In this document: one piece after another, positions 21,875-30,702 of the stretch
How positions within the stretch are numbered: the first letter of the stretch is position 1
Layout: each line of letters starts with the position of its first letter
Source: Terriglobales bacterium
Lineage (GTDB): Bacteria > Acidobacteriota > Terriglobia > Terriglobales > Acidobacteriaceae
Reading direction: 5' to 3'
NCBI GenBank assembly: GCA_035487355.1
Contig: DATHMF010000039.1
Location: 1 to 36,830 of the forward strand
Length of the DNA stretch: 36,830 bases
Made by a program: the position numbers and the translations under genes
Notes under the pieces: generated by a model
What the model was told of the DNA's origin: nothing
The model's input: only the letters and a program-made list of their open reading frames with translations
Databases searched by the model: none

Positions 21875-23617
21875 TTAGAAAAACGTGGAGATATCTTTAA
21901 AGACTTCGACAATATTCTGTGGCGTACCTTCATAGGCCTTGGCCTGGGTGCCATCCGCAATCTGCTGCAAAACGTCTTTGCGCGCATCTTTGCCATAAGC
22001 AATGGTAAACACATGGATATTATGAGTTTCGCCGTCAAACTTAATGTGTTGCATCAGCTCATCTAACTTCATTTTGCTGTCGGTATCTTCCCCGTCGGTC
22101 AGCACGATCACGGAAAGAATATGGTCGTCGTGGCCGCTCTGGCGCTGATCCATCAAGTGCTGATAGCCGGTATCCACGGAATCATACAGTGCGGTGCCGC
22201 CCTGGGCGAACAGCGAGTCGATCTGTTGAATAAGTTTGTCTTTACCATCTTTGATGGGAACATCGGTCGCCGCCCACTGACCGGTACTGTTAAAAGGAAA
22301 GAGCGAAAGGGTATCTCCGGGTGAAAGCAGGTTCACAAGCTGCTTGGCGCCCTCTCTTGCGTTTTGGATCTTGTCTTCATCGTTCATGCTGCCGGAGGTA
22401 TCAAGAACCAGAACTACGTTGGCGCCCTTTTTCTTCTGGTCCCATAACTTCAAGATGGCATCAATCACCTGCACCGACGGGACTTCGAGGGTGGTCTTGG
22501 GTTCTTTTGGGTCTACACCATGCGAGCTGTCAATCGGCGAAGCCAGGGGGACATCCACCGCACCAGGGCGGAATCCGTAGGCAATGGCCCGCTCCTGCTG
22601 CGGACGCTGCAACAAATACTGAATGTAAACCTTAGAGGCCTCGCGATGCTCCGGCGTGACCCATTCCCGCTCCACAACCCCGATGGGATGGTCGCTCCAG
22701 AAGGTTCCCTCTTTGGGATAAATGGCGACCACCGGAAACGGCAGATGGTTCTCCGGTCCGTAAGACTCAATCACCATGTTTTCGTACAACACCGCCGCCG
22801 AGAGATATTGCGGACCGCTGGCAAACATCTTGCGTCCGAAGAAGCCGGTGGAACTTCCGTAATGAACGATGGATCCTTCAATGCCCGAGACGAAATCAGC
22901 CGTGTGCGGCTTCTGTACGTCGGCCAGCGTCAATCCTGCCGTCTTGCCGGAAGCGGCGTAAACCTCGGCAAACAGTGAGATCAGACCGCTATTGCTGAAT
23001 TGCGGATGCGTGTGGCCAAACTTGAACTGCCCCCATTGCGGATACCCGTAAGCTTGCCATCCCTTCTGGTTTCGGGCGAGAGCGAGGATGTCTGCCCAGC
23101 CAATGGGTTTCTTGCCCCATCCAAGCGCTTCTGCCATGGGCTTCCACATCGCAATCACGACCGGCGAAAGCACCAGGTTGTCGGTTGAGGTGATGAGGTC
23201 CTTCCCCGTCTTGCTCTGTGACTGCGCATTGCCCAGTTTGATAAACGCAGCCGACGCCGGACTGACCATATCTGCCTTGCGGTTTCCGGAAAGCACTTCG
23301 TCAATACTTTCACCCGAGCCCATGGGAAACGCATGAACGAAAATACGCTTGCCCCCACTGGTGCGGTGATCTTCCTGGTTGAATTTATCGGTGACCTCGG
23401 TGATCCATTTCTCTTTCTCGGAGCCGTAGGTCAACACGATTTCCAGGGCGTCCCTTGGGGCTTGTGTAACCGGCGCCTCTTGCGAACTCTTTGATTCGCA
23501 ACCTAGCAGGAAGAATGTAAAAGCGAGCAGGAAAATGGCGATTTTACGGAGCGCCGCGCCAACATCTGCTTTAGACAGAATGGTATACGTGAACCGGAAA
23601 TTGCTATCCGTAGCCAT
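21875..23617 (-). CDS. lipoprotein fusing a solute-binding domain and a VWA domain
   Basis: A 580-residue protein from ATG 23615-23617, with GGAGG five bases before. A lipobox LLGC puts the acylated Cys at 40, after an unusually long N-terminus. Residues about 55-370 are a type-2 solute-binding domain (VLTYGSEKEKWI, MVSPASAAFI, FGHTHPQFSNSG). Residues about 398-580 are a von Willebrand A domain with an intact MIDAS: D406-x-S408-x-S410, Thr475 and Asp508 (LTDGED). VWA domains bind protein ligands through a metal ion. It is the first gene of the five-gene set. The frame runs open to 23731 without a signal at its start. I infer an extracytoplasmic sensor or adaptor in an envelope-stress complex. 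Confidence 0.9.
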   Translation of the reverse strand: MATDSNFRFTYTILSKADVGAALRKIAIFLLAFTFFLLGCESKSSQEAPVTQAPRDALEIVLTYGSEKEKWITEVTDKFNQEDHRTSGGKRIFVHAFPMGSGESIDEVLSGNRKADMVSPASAAFIKLGNAQSQSKTGKDLITSTDNLVLSPVVIAMWKPMAEALGWGKKPIGWADILALARNQKGWQAYGYPQWGQFKFGHTHPQFSNSGLISLFAEVYAASGKTAGLTLADVQKPHTADFVSGIEGSIVHYGSSTGFFGRKMFASGPQYLSAAVLYENMVIESYGPENHLPFPVVAIYPKEGTFWSDHPIGVVEREWVTPEHREASKVYIQYLLQRPQQERAIAYGFRPGAVDVPLASPIDSSHGVDPKEPKTTLEVPSVQVIDAILKLWDQKKKGANVVLVLDTSGSMNDEDKIQNAREGAKQLVNLLSPGDTLSLFPFNSTGQWAATDVPIKDGKDKLIQQIDSLFAQGGTALYDSVDTGYQHLMDQRQSGHDDHILSVIVLTDGEDTDSKMKLDELMQHIKFDGETHNIHVFTIAYGKDARKDVLQQIADGTQAKAYEGTPQNIVEVFKDISTFF

Positions 23618-23770
23618 AATTCCTCCAATGATCGGGTACGGGAGTATTTTAGAGCATAGCGTCTCAAAATAGGAATCTAGTGTTGCAGACCCGCTTGTTA
23701 TATGGAGAAAATCAACATCGTTTATTAACATTCCTTTAACATTTCAAAGCATAACCTGCGGATACCTTAG
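23618..23770 (-). promoter_or_regulatory. probable leader and promoter region of the SBP-VWA/PspA operon
   Basis: This A+T-rich stretch directly precedes the first operon gene and its strong ribosome site. On the minus strand it contains TTGAAA and TTGATT hexamers and a TGTTAA direct repeat, but I cannot assign a convincing -10 partner. No other upstream space exists within the gene set larger than 48 bp, so the main promoter should be here. Confidence 0.3.
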
Positions 23771-23972
23771 GCGATGAAAATGGAACTCCGAGGGGCAAGC
23801 CGTACGACTACCGCTGCTTTTGTGGTACCACTCTGGCCCCAAAATGCTGACTTCCTCGCAATTATGGTTCATCATTGTCCTGTGCATTCGAGAATGCCGG
23901 GGACTTTGTGTGCCCTCAGCTCTTTGACAACCGATCGCCAATCGCGATTTCTATAGCGTATCCACTACGTGG

Positions 23973-24365
23973 GAAGAGCACGGCTTTCAGCCTGCCCTGG
24001 CGTGCCGCGGGAGGTTGCGGAAGAACTCAGCTTTTCTTGTCATTCCGATCCCGCAAAGCGGGAGAGGAATCCCTTTCGTGCTGAAATTCTCTGGTCCTAA
24101 GATCTTTGGACTACCGTAGAAGTTTTGCGCCACCGTGGAAGAGCACGGCTTTCAGAGGTTGCGGAAAAACTCAATTCCCGTAAAGTCTTTCGGAGGGGCA
24201 CAGCTTTAGCTGTGCCGTAAGTCGTTGGGAAATAACACTTCCTTGCTGCCGCAGGCCGGCGCGCAACGAAGTGGAGCGCCCCAGAAAAATGCTTTTCCGC
24301 AGCCTCTTTCAGCCTGCCTCGGCGTGCCGTGGGCCGTGCGTTAGACGCACCCTGGGCTTCAGCCC
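23973..24365. repeat. cluster of degenerate repeats and hairpins
   Basis: A gene-free block. GAAGAGCACGGCTTTCAG occurs at 23973-23990 and 24138-24155. GAGGTTGCGGAAGAACTCA (24011-24029) recurs with one change at 24155-24173. A 27-bp unit at 23985-24011 recurs with three changes at 24307-24333. Hairpins include TCCCGC-AAA-GCGGGA (24049-24063), GGCACAGCTTTAGCTGTGCC (24197-24216) and GTGCG-TTAGA-CGCAC, GGGCT-TC-AGCCC near 24335-24360. They look like remnants of several dispersed element families. A 92-codon minus frame across the block (24097-24375) is repeat-derived, not a gene. The flanks to 24555 show nothing further. Confidence 0.55.
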
Positions 24366-24555
24366 CGAGCACCATTGTTTACATGTATGACAACAGTCGA
24401 GACTACCTGCAAGTCCCACGCTCCGGAGCGGTTTTCCTCAATAATGACAGGGCTCCTGTGGCTCTCGCAGGCACTTTATTCACTACCAGCAAGTACCCCC
24501 CGCTTTCCATCACCTGACCCGGTGGCAGAGGTAACTCGTAAGGCAACCACACCCG

Positions 24556-25323
24556 CTAGTTCAATCGCCCGTAATAAACTTGCGTCTCATATTCAAACGT
24601 CACGCGGCCATCGCGATTGTGTGTCTGAAAAATCGCGCTCAACTCCTGCATGAACGGAGCATGAGAAGGATGCCCCTCCGCCGGGACATACGAGGAAGAA
24701 AGAGCCCTTCCCCGTACGCCATCGAAATTGAATACCTGCTGATTGGGAAAAAGCCTCAGCTTGAAGTTGCGATGCTGAAAGAACTCCTGCAAAACTTCTT
24801 CGGTAATATTCCTATGATCAACCTGGGCGTAATCGGTTCCGTAGCGCAATAAAAGATCTTCATACGCTCGTAGAAAAGCAGTGGTATCTGTAAGCCTGTT
24901 GTTCCATAGCAATACCACCCAGCCTTCGGGCTTCAGGATGCGCTTAAATTCAGCACGCGCCCGCGGACGGTCAAACCAATGAAACGCCTGGCCGGCAACG
25001 ACAATATCCACGCTGGCGGCGGGAAGCCGGGTCTCTTCGGCTGAGCCTGTAATGCTGGTAAAAGTCTTGCAGTCGGCCAGCAAGCGCTCGCCGGCAGCAC
25101 GCATCTCCGCATTCGGTTCAATCCCGAAGACGCAGCTCCCATTCTGCAGAAACAACTTGCTCAGGATTCCCGTTCCGGAACCAACGTCTGCCACGACTGA
25201 TCCGGGCTTCAATCCGCATTCGCTTCCAAGCAGCTCCAGTACTTCCGGCGGATACGACGGCCGATAGCGAATGTAGTTATCAACCTTATCTGAGAAGCGC
25301 TGTTTGGGGTCTCGGGGCGGCAT
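24556..25323 (-). CDS. class I SAM-dependent methyltransferase
   Basis: A 255-residue methyltransferase of the Methyltransf_11 type. It opens with RFSDKVDNYIRYRPSYPPEVLELL, common to a UbiE-like or trans-aconitate-like subfamily. Motif I is VVADVGSGTGILSKLF (about 43-58), then FGIEPNAEMRAAGERL and IVVAGQAFHWFD (motif IV), and LKPEGWVVLLWNNR (motif VI). The substrate is unknown. The C-terminal 70 residues, with FNFDGVRGRALSSSYVP, match this subfamily. There is no clear ribosome site. It follows the repeat cluster and is divergent from the TonB_C-like gene. Confidence 0.85.
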   Translation of the reverse strand: MPPRDPKQRFSDKVDNYIRYRPSYPPEVLELLGSECGLKPGSVVADVGSGTGILSKLFLQNGSCVFGIEPNAEMRAAGERLLADCKTFTSITGSAEETRLPAASVDIVVAGQAFHWFDRPRARAEFKRILKPEGWVVLLWNNRLTDTTAFLRAYEDLLLRYGTDYAQVDHRNITEEVLQEFFQHRNFKLRLFPNQQVFNFDGVRGRALSSSYVPAEGHPSHAPFMQELSAIFQTHNRDGRVTFEYETQVYYGRLN

Positions 25324-25433
25324 TTCAATTATTTTACAAATATTATTCTTGCTGTCATTGAAGCCTGCAACCGAATGGGCTTAAGATATTGTGAATGGCC
25401 TCTCGGGATTCCCTTCAGGTTCGAGGAGGAACG

Positions 25434-26522
25434 ATGCGAATCGCGCTGCCCTTTTATCTGCTCTTATCGTTGTTGTTCACTCCGGCTGCTTTTTCCCAGA
25501 TGGCTCCCGTGCCGGCCGATCCCCTTGAACTGGTCACCGAGAATGCCCGCGTCCTAGTCACGTCGGAAGAGCGCTCCGCCGCCATTGAACTGCTCAATCG
25601 GGCGCGCCAGAATTACAACCTGCACAATACGCGCGCTCCCTTCACTTTGAAGGCGTCGTTCACTGCGACTGGACAGGCCTTTTACGAAGGCGCCGGCACA
25701 ATGGAAGAAACCTGGCTAGGCGAACGCCGCTGGCGCTGGACCGCCCAGATCGGCGACAGTTCCACCGGCCGTTTGTCTTATGGTGGTCACATCTACAGCA
25801 CGGGCTCCATCGAACCTATTCCGCTGCGCGTTTACATGGCGCGCGGTGCAATCTTCGCGCCCGTGCCCGCCCTGATTACAGGGCAGATGATCCGCTCAGC
25901 ATCGGTCAACTACAAAGGAAACCAGATCACCTGCGTTCTGCTCTCCGGAGAAGTACCGACCACACCCGCTCCACGCTACTGGGTTGAAACCGAATACTGT
26001 ATTGATCCGGCTTCCGGCCTGCTGCAAGTCTGGTCTGTGGCTCCCGGAATCTATGTCACCTACGACTATAGTGACGCCCTGCAGTTTCACCGGCATACCG
26101 TCGCGCGTCAAATTTCCTTTGTTGAAGACGGCCAGACTGTGCTTGATTTGCATCTGGACAGCTTGGAAGACGTGGGCACAGTGGATGCAAATCTCTTCAA
26201 GCCGACCCCTGAGATGTTGCAACACGGACCTTCGTTCAGCATGTCTCCGCCCAACCGTTTTCCCATTCGCGCCGAGTCTGCTGCTGAAACTGACGGTCCC
26301 TATGATATTCAGCCGGTAATCGTGCACGCCACCATCGACAATGCAAGCGGCAAAGTGCTGGAGGCAGAGGCACTGCAAAACTCAAATCCAAGTCTCGCGC
26401 AAGAGGCCGTTGATCTGGTGAAGCACTCGAGCAATTCGGCCACAGGGGTGGAGCGCGAAGTCTTCATCAATGTGCAACTCCATTTGCAGCGCCCGGGGAG
26501 AGCACAAAACACTGCGCCGTAA
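25434..26522 (+). CDS. secreted protein with TonB C-terminal-like domain
   Basis: A 362-residue protein from ATG 25434, preceded by GAGGAGGA at five bases. Residues 1-21 are a signal peptide ending AFS-QM. The middle region (about 30-270) is beta-rich with no family I recognise. The C-terminal 75 residues (PVIVHATIDNASGKVLEAEALQ and REVFINVQL) fit the TonB_C fold, as found in many acidobacterial secreted proteins that carry it without the TonB membrane helix. It has no N-terminal anchor, so it is not a functional TonB. Role unknown, possibly periplasmic. It converges with hemD. Confidence 0.75.
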   Translation: MRIALPFYLLLSLLFTPAAFSQMAPVPADPLELVTENARVLVTSEERSAAIELLNRARQNYNLHNTRAPFTLKASFTATGQAFYEGAGTMEETWLGERRWRWTAQIGDSSTGRLSYGGHIYSTGSIEPIPLRVYMARGAIFAPVPALITGQMIRSASVNYKGNQITCVLLSGEVPTTPAPRYWVETEYCIDPASGLLQVWSVAPGIYVTYDYSDALQFHRHTVARQISFVEDGQTVLDLHLDSLEDVGTVDANLFKPTPEMLQHGPSFSMSPPNRFPIRAESAAETDGPYDIQPVIVHATIDNASGKVLEAEALQNSNPSLAQEAVDLVKHSSNSATGVEREVFINVQLHLQRPGRAQNTAP

Positions 26523-26557
26523 CCAACGTGGCAGTTGGCGTGGTATAGCCAGGGTTT

Positions 26558-27391
26558 CTATGAACCAGCTTTCGACGGAGTTTGACGCTTCCATCGAATA
26601 ACTGCCTTCACCAGCCCTGGCATGGTGTATTGCTGGGCCTGCGTATCCACACGATAGCCGCACTCGCGCAGCGTTGCAGACGTCACCGGACCCACGGAAG
26701 CAGTGGCTACACCCTGCATATATTCTTTCTTCAGGCTGCGCACCAGCTCGTGGAAGTTGCGCACGGTAGAGGAACTGGTGAAGGTAATCACATTCGGCCT
26801 CTGCTGTGAATTGCTGAAGATCCTTTTCAGCTTTCGGCGTGAACTAAGCGGAACTATGGTCTGATAAGCTTCAACCACTTTGACTTCCGCTCCGGCTTTC
26901 TTCAATTGCAGAGGAATCACGTCGCGTGCCACCGCGGCACGCACCAGAAGAACACGTTTGTTCTTTACTTTATGCCGTAATTTCTCCACTACGGCTTCGG
27001 CGACGTACTCAGAAGGGACTACATCAACTTTTAATTCATGTTGCTCGATCGCCTTGCGCGTTGCCGGACCGATGGCGGCAATTTTCAACTGACCGAGTTT
27101 TCGGGTGGGCAAGCGCAACTTGCGGCAGCGTGCTGCCATGGCCTCAACCCCGTTCACGCTGGTAAGAATCAACCAATCGAAATCTTCGTGCCGTCGCAGG
27201 GCCTCGTCGAGTTGCGCCCACGAGCGCGGCGGGTGGATCTCAATCGTTGGGACCTCCAGCACCGTCGCCCCCTGCTGCCGCAGCATGGTAGAAAGTGTCC
27301 CTGCCTGCTTGCGAGTACGGGTAACCAGGACTCGCGTACCTATGAGCGGCCGCGTATGGTTTTGGTTTTTAAATTTTTCTTTGGAAACCAT
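26558..27391 (-). CDS. hemD: uroporphyrinogen-III synthase
   Basis: A 277-residue HemD from ATG 27389-27391. The UroS fold has two alpha/beta domains: GTRVLVTRTRKQAGTL with WLILTSVNGVEAM, then VLLVRAAVARDVI and ITFTSSSTVRNF, ending GPVTSATLRECGYRVD. It cyclises hydroxymethylbilane to uroporphyrinogen III. A GTG at 27466 that overlaps the hemC stop (GTGA) would add 25 residues, but that extension is encoded by a GTACTGAGTAC repeat, so I prefer the internal ATG although it has no ribosome site. It is the last gene of the hem run. A short basic tail follows the last strand. Confidence 0.85.
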   Translation of the reverse strand: MVSKEKFKNQNHTRPLIGTRVLVTRTRKQAGTLSTMLRQQGATVLEVPTIEIHPPRSWAQLDEALRRHEDFDWLILTSVNGVEAMAARCRKLRLPTRKLGQLKIAAIGPATRKAIEQHELKVDVVPSEYVAEAVVEKLRHKVKNKRVLLVRAAVARDVIPLQLKKAGAEVKVVEAYQTIVPLSSRRKLKRIFSNSQQRPNVITFTSSSTVRNFHELVRSLKKEYMQGVATASVGPVTSATLRECGYRVDTQAQQYTMPGLVKAVIRWKRQTPSKAGS

Positions 27392-27431
27392 TGCAATTCT
27401 GTGACACAAGAAGAATATCGGCCCGGCCTCT

Positions 27432-27459
27432 GAGTACTGAGTACCGGGTACTGAGTACT
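27432..27459. repeat. two 14-bp GTACTGAGTAC units
   Basis: GAGTACTGAGTACC (27432-27445) is followed by GGGTACTGAGTACT (27446-27459). The unit falls between the hemC stop and the likely hemD start and also within the possible hemD N-terminal extension. It resembles a mobile micro-repeat inserted into the operon junction. Confidence 0.5.
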
Positions 27460-27462
27460 TTT

Positions 27463-28398
27463 TCACGGCTGTTCCGGCACAGCAGCGCCTGCCCTGTAAA
27501 TCTGTCGCAAAATTTCATCCGCTCCCCGCTGCAGCAATTTTTCTCCAACGGCAGCGCCCAGTTGCACCGGATTCTCTCCGCGCCCGTTCTCGGTGATAAC
27601 CAGCGAACCATCCTGCCGGGCGACGCAGGCCACGAGATGTAATTCGCCTTCGTTGCCGGTGGCGTATGCTCCAATCGGCACCTGGCAGCCTCCGCCGAGT
27701 GTCTGCAGTAATGCGCGCTCGCACTCGGTCGTGGCGCGTGTAACCGGATCATTCAAAAACCCCAGGTGCTGTGCGACATTCCTGTCATCTTTGCGAATCT
27801 CAATGCCCAGCGCGCCCTGGCCCACTGCCGGGCACATGACTTCCGGTTCCAGAATTTCGCGAATGGCGTCTACCCTTCCCAGGCGCTTCACTCCGGCCGC
27901 GGCCAGGATGATGCCGTCATATTCTCCAGCTTCGAGCTTGCGCAGGCGGGTATCCACGTTGCCGCGCAGGGGTGAGACCTTTAAGTCAGGCCGCAGCGCT
28001 CTCAATTGCGCCTCACGTCGCAGGCTGCTGGTTCCAATATGGGAATTCCGAGGCAACGCACTCAACGACGCATAGCTTCTTGAGATAAAAGCGTCGCGCG
28101 GGTCTTCCCTCTTCATGGTCGCCGTAAGTTCAAAGCCGGGGGGCAGGTCGGTGGGCAGGTCCTTAAGACTATGCACTGCCAAGTCCACCTTTCCTTCGGC
28201 GAGCGCCTCTTCGATCTCTTTGGTGAACATGCCTTTGGTGCCTACCTGGGCCAATGAAACTTCAGTGATCTTGTCGCCAGTGGTCTTGATGACCTCGATT
28301 TCAACGGTATGGCCACGGCCGCTCAACAGCGCGGAGACATGATTGGCCTGCCACAGTGCAAGTTGTGAACCACGTGATCCGATGCGTAGATGGGCCAT
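27463..28398 (-). CDS. hemC: porphobilinogen deaminase (hydroxymethylbilane synthase)
   Basis: A 311-residue HemC. Visible hallmarks are [13 protein letters not shown] at the N-terminus, HSLKDLPT with the catalytic Asp80, [19 protein letters not shown], and [12 protein letters not shown] with Cys238, which carries the dipyrromethane cofactor. It joins four porphobilinogens into hydroxymethylbilane, the substrate of the next gene's product. The ATG overlaps the hemA stop codon by one base (TAATG), indicating translational coupling. All catalytic residues I can check are intact and length is normal for the family. Confidence 0.97.
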   Translation of the reverse strand: MAHLRIGSRGSQLALWQANHVSALLSGRGHTVEIEVIKTTGDKITEVSLAQVGTKGMFTKEIEEALAEGKVDLAVHSLKDLPTDLPPGFELTATMKREDPRDAFISRSYASLSALPRNSHIGTSSLRREAQLRALRPDLKVSPLRGNVDTRLRKLEAGEYDGIILAAAGVKRLGRVDAIREILEPEVMCPAVGQGALGIEIRKDDRNVAQHLGFLNDPVTRATTECERALLQTLGGGCQVPIGAYATGNEGELHLVACVARQDGSLVITENGRGENPVQLGAAVGEKLLQRGADEILRQIYRAGAAVPEQP

Positions 28399-29795
28399 TA
28401 GGATGGGGTTACTTTTTTCTCTTCTTCGCGCGCTGGTTCTTCCTGTTTTTCGCTGCGCGGCCGGCTAATTGGAATGGACCTTGTTTTTGTATTCTTTGAA
28501 TTTAAGTCTTTGGGATCCAGATTCTTAGGGTTCAAATTCCTGGGGTTCAGGTTAAAGATACGGCGCACGTGATCAACCACCGTGTTCGCTTCCGCTTCGC
28601 GTGCGGCATTCTTCAGCGCTGTCACTGGCGTGTGCAGCACTTTGTTCATGATCCCGCGCGTAAGCGCCTCAATGGCTGACTCCTGTTCTGCCGTCAGCTT
28701 GCCCAGTCTGCCCCGCACGCGATCCAGTTCAGCCTGGCGGATAGTTTCCAGATGTTCCTGCAGAGAGATGATCGTGGGAGTAACTTCTTGCGTCTGCAAC
28801 CGGGCAAGAAAGCGCTGTAATTCAGCCTCAATAATTTCATGCGCGCGGGCCGCCTCACGCTCGCGGTTGGCCACATTGGCACTGACCACGGCCTGCAGAT
28901 CGTCAATGTCATAGACAAAGATGCCGTCGACCTTGTTCATCTCCGGATCAACATCGCGGGGCACGGCGATATCAATAAAAAACATGGGGCGGTTCTTGCG
29001 CCGGTGCAGAAATTTTTCACCATGTTCGCGCCGGAAGATGGCGTGCGGTGATCCGGTGGAGGTGATCACGATATCGGCACGGTCGGCGGTCTCATACAGC
29101 TCTTCAAAGCGGATCGCGGTGCCCTGGAATTTTTCCGCAAGCGTCACTGCGCGCGCGTGAGTGCGGTTGGCGACAAAAATCGCCTCCGCGCCGCCGGCGA
29201 TCAGGTGCCGCGCCGCCAGTTCGCTCATCTTGCCAGCGCCGACCAGATAAACATGTTTACCGGAAAGCGATCCGAAGATCTGCGTGGCCAAATCTACCGC
29301 TGCCGAAGCTACAGACACAGCCGAGCTGCCAATGGCGGTTTCCGTGCGCACCCGCTTGGCCACAGCAAAGGCGCGCGAGATCAGCGCATGAAGCTGTGAG
29401 TGCAGTGCGCCCACACCACAGGCCACGGCATAGGCAGCTTTGACCTGTCCTAAGACCTGGGGCTCGCCCACGATCATGGAATCGAGGCTAGCGGCTACAC
29501 GAAAGATGTGGCGCATCGCCTCCTGCTCGCGGTATTCATAGAGGTGGTCGGCTAGCAGATCGGTATCGGTCTCAAAGTATTCCCGCAAAAATTCGCGCAG
29601 GTCGAGAGTGCCACTGCTGACCTTGGCAATCAGCTCAACCCGGTTGCAGGTCGAAAGAATCATTCCCTCTTCCACACCGGGAAACTGCACCAGTCGCGCT
29701 ATGGCCTCGGCCAGACGTGACTCCGGTATGGCCAGCCGCTCGCGCACTTCCACGGGAGCGCTCTTGTGGTTCACGCCGATGAGAACGAAAGTCAT
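28398..29795 (-). CDS. hemA: glutamyl-tRNA reductase
   Basis: A 465-residue HemA from ATG 29793-29795, which overlaps the upstream hemX stop (ATGA). It has [15 protein letters not shown], the catalytic Cys50 in [23 protein letters not shown], the NADPH fold [22 protein letters not shown], and the dimerisation helix at the C-terminus. It reduces glutamyl-tRNA to glutamate-1-semialdehyde, the first step of C5 heme synthesis. The longer frame to 29945 lies inside hemX and is not used. An extra C-terminal tail of about 50 residues begins with four NLNPK-like pentapeptides ([23 protein letters not shown] 28494-28553) and ends highly charged. Confidence 0.96.
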   Translation of the reverse strand: MTFVLIGVNHKSAPVEVRERLAIPESRLAEAIARLVQFPGVEEGMILSTCNRVELIAKVSSGTLDLREFLREYFETDTDLLADHLYEYREQEAMRHIFRVAASLDSMIVGEPQVLGQVKAAYAVACGVGALHSQLHALISRAFAVAKRVRTETAIGSSAVSVASAAVDLATQIFGSLSGKHVYLVGAGKMSELAARHLIAGGAEAIFVANRTHARAVTLAEKFQGTAIRFEELYETADRADIVITSTGSPHAIFRREHGEKFLHRRKNRPMFFIDIAVPRDVDPEMNKVDGIFVYDIDDLQAVVSANVANREREAARAHEIIEAELQRFLARLQTQEVTPTIISLQEHLETIRQAELDRVRGRLGKLTAEQESAIEALTRGIMNKVLHTPVTALKNAAREAEANTVVDHVRRIFNLNPRNLNPKNLDPKDLNSKNTKTRSIPISRPRSEKQEEPAREEEKKVTPS

Positions 29796-30604
29796 GGTCC
29801 GAGGAACCTGTGTGTGCCGCTGAGATAATTTGCCGCCCAGGTTCCCACTGCGGCAACAAAAGCAAAGGTCGAGAGAAAAGCGGCTTTGCGTCCGCGCCAT
29901 CCTGCATTCCAGCGCGTAAACAGCAGCACCATATAGATGACCCAAACCATGATCGAGAGCGCAATTTTAGGATCGCGAAAGAACCCCGCGCCGAACTGCT
30001 CTTGCGCCACAATCGAGCCTGCGATCAGCCCCAGGGTGATAAAGGGAAAGCCCAGTATCAGCGCGCGGTATCCGATTTCATCAATCACCTGCAAGGGAGG
30101 CAGTCGCAGCCATTTCCCCATGTTCTTGGATTTCAGCCTGCGCTCCTGCCACAGATACAGCATGCTGGCCACAAAGCTTAGAAAGAGCGCGGCGTATCCC
30201 AGAAAGATCAGGGTCACGTGTACGAAAATCCATCCCCGGCGCAGCAGGGGCGAGGTAAACTCGGGCGACTGTTGTCCCACGGCCGCCAAAAGCGTGAGCA
30301 CGAAGACCACGGGAAAAACAAAGATGCCCGGCGAGACTGTCTTGTATTTGATCCAGAAGGCGAGGAAAAAGGCCGCCACCAGAAACGCCAGCAGCGATTC
30401 GGCGTGATTCTGCGTGGAAGGCGTCAGATGCCCCTGTTCCAGCGTTAGCTCAGCGAGGGAAACAAAGTGAAAAATCAGCCCCAACCAGAAAGCGGACATG
30501 GTCACGCGCGCCAGCGATTCGGCCTTCCGAGCGAGGGCCAGCAGCGCATACACCAATCCCAGACTGTAAAAGACGAGCGCGACCCGCAACCAGAGCAAGG
30601 GCAT
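29792..30604 (-). CDS. hemX: HemX/CcsA-type cytochrome c assembly membrane protein
   Basis: A 270-residue polytopic protein from ATG 30602-30604 (a GTG at 30631 would add nine residues). About eight transmembrane helices are visible, with conserved-looking HVTLIFLGYAALFLSFVASMLYLWQERR, LILGFPFITLGLIAGSI and the loop GAGFFRDPKIALSIMVWVIY. This is the cytochrome c assembly (CcsA/CcmC-like) fold, and its position directly before hemA matches HemX, which in other bacteria affects glutamyl-tRNA reductase levels. No WWD heme-handling motif is evident to me, again favouring HemX over CcsA. The stop overlaps the hemA ATG. Confidence 0.85.
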   Translation of the reverse strand: MPLLWLRVALVFYSLGLVYALLALARKAESLARVTMSAFWLGLIFHFVSLAELTLEQGHLTPSTQNHAESLLAFLVAAFFLAFWIKYKTVSPGIFVFPVVFVLTLLAAVGQQSPEFTSPLLRRGWIFVHVTLIFLGYAALFLSFVASMLYLWQERRLKSKNMGKWLRLPPLQVIDEIGYRALILGFPFITLGLIAGSIVAQEQFGAGFFRDPKIALSIMVWVIYMVLLFTRWNAGWRGRKAAFLSTFAFVAAVGTWAANYLSGTHRFLGP

Positions 30605-30668
30605 AATCAGAAGGTAATTATATGCCGCCACGGCAAAGCGCAGCAGGCACGAAGGTGTTGGAAGAACT

Positions 30669-30702
30669 CCAATACGTATTGGCCTAGTTGGCGATCTAGG
30701 CC
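30669..30702. promoter_or_regulatory. adjacent palindromes between marR and hemX
   Basis: CCAATACGTATTGG (30669-30682) is a perfect 14-bp palindrome. Immediately beside it GGCCTAG (30681-30687) pairs with CTAGGCC (30696-30702) across an eight-base loop, overlapping the MarR stop codon. They lie about 40-100 bp upstream of hemX. No U-tract follows, so an operator for the hem genes is more likely than a terminator. Confidence 0.45.

Noticed and set aside
24097..24375. 92-codon minus frame in the repeat cluster
   Set aside because: Its sequence is made of the dispersed repeats and hairpins described there, so the frame is probably accidental.
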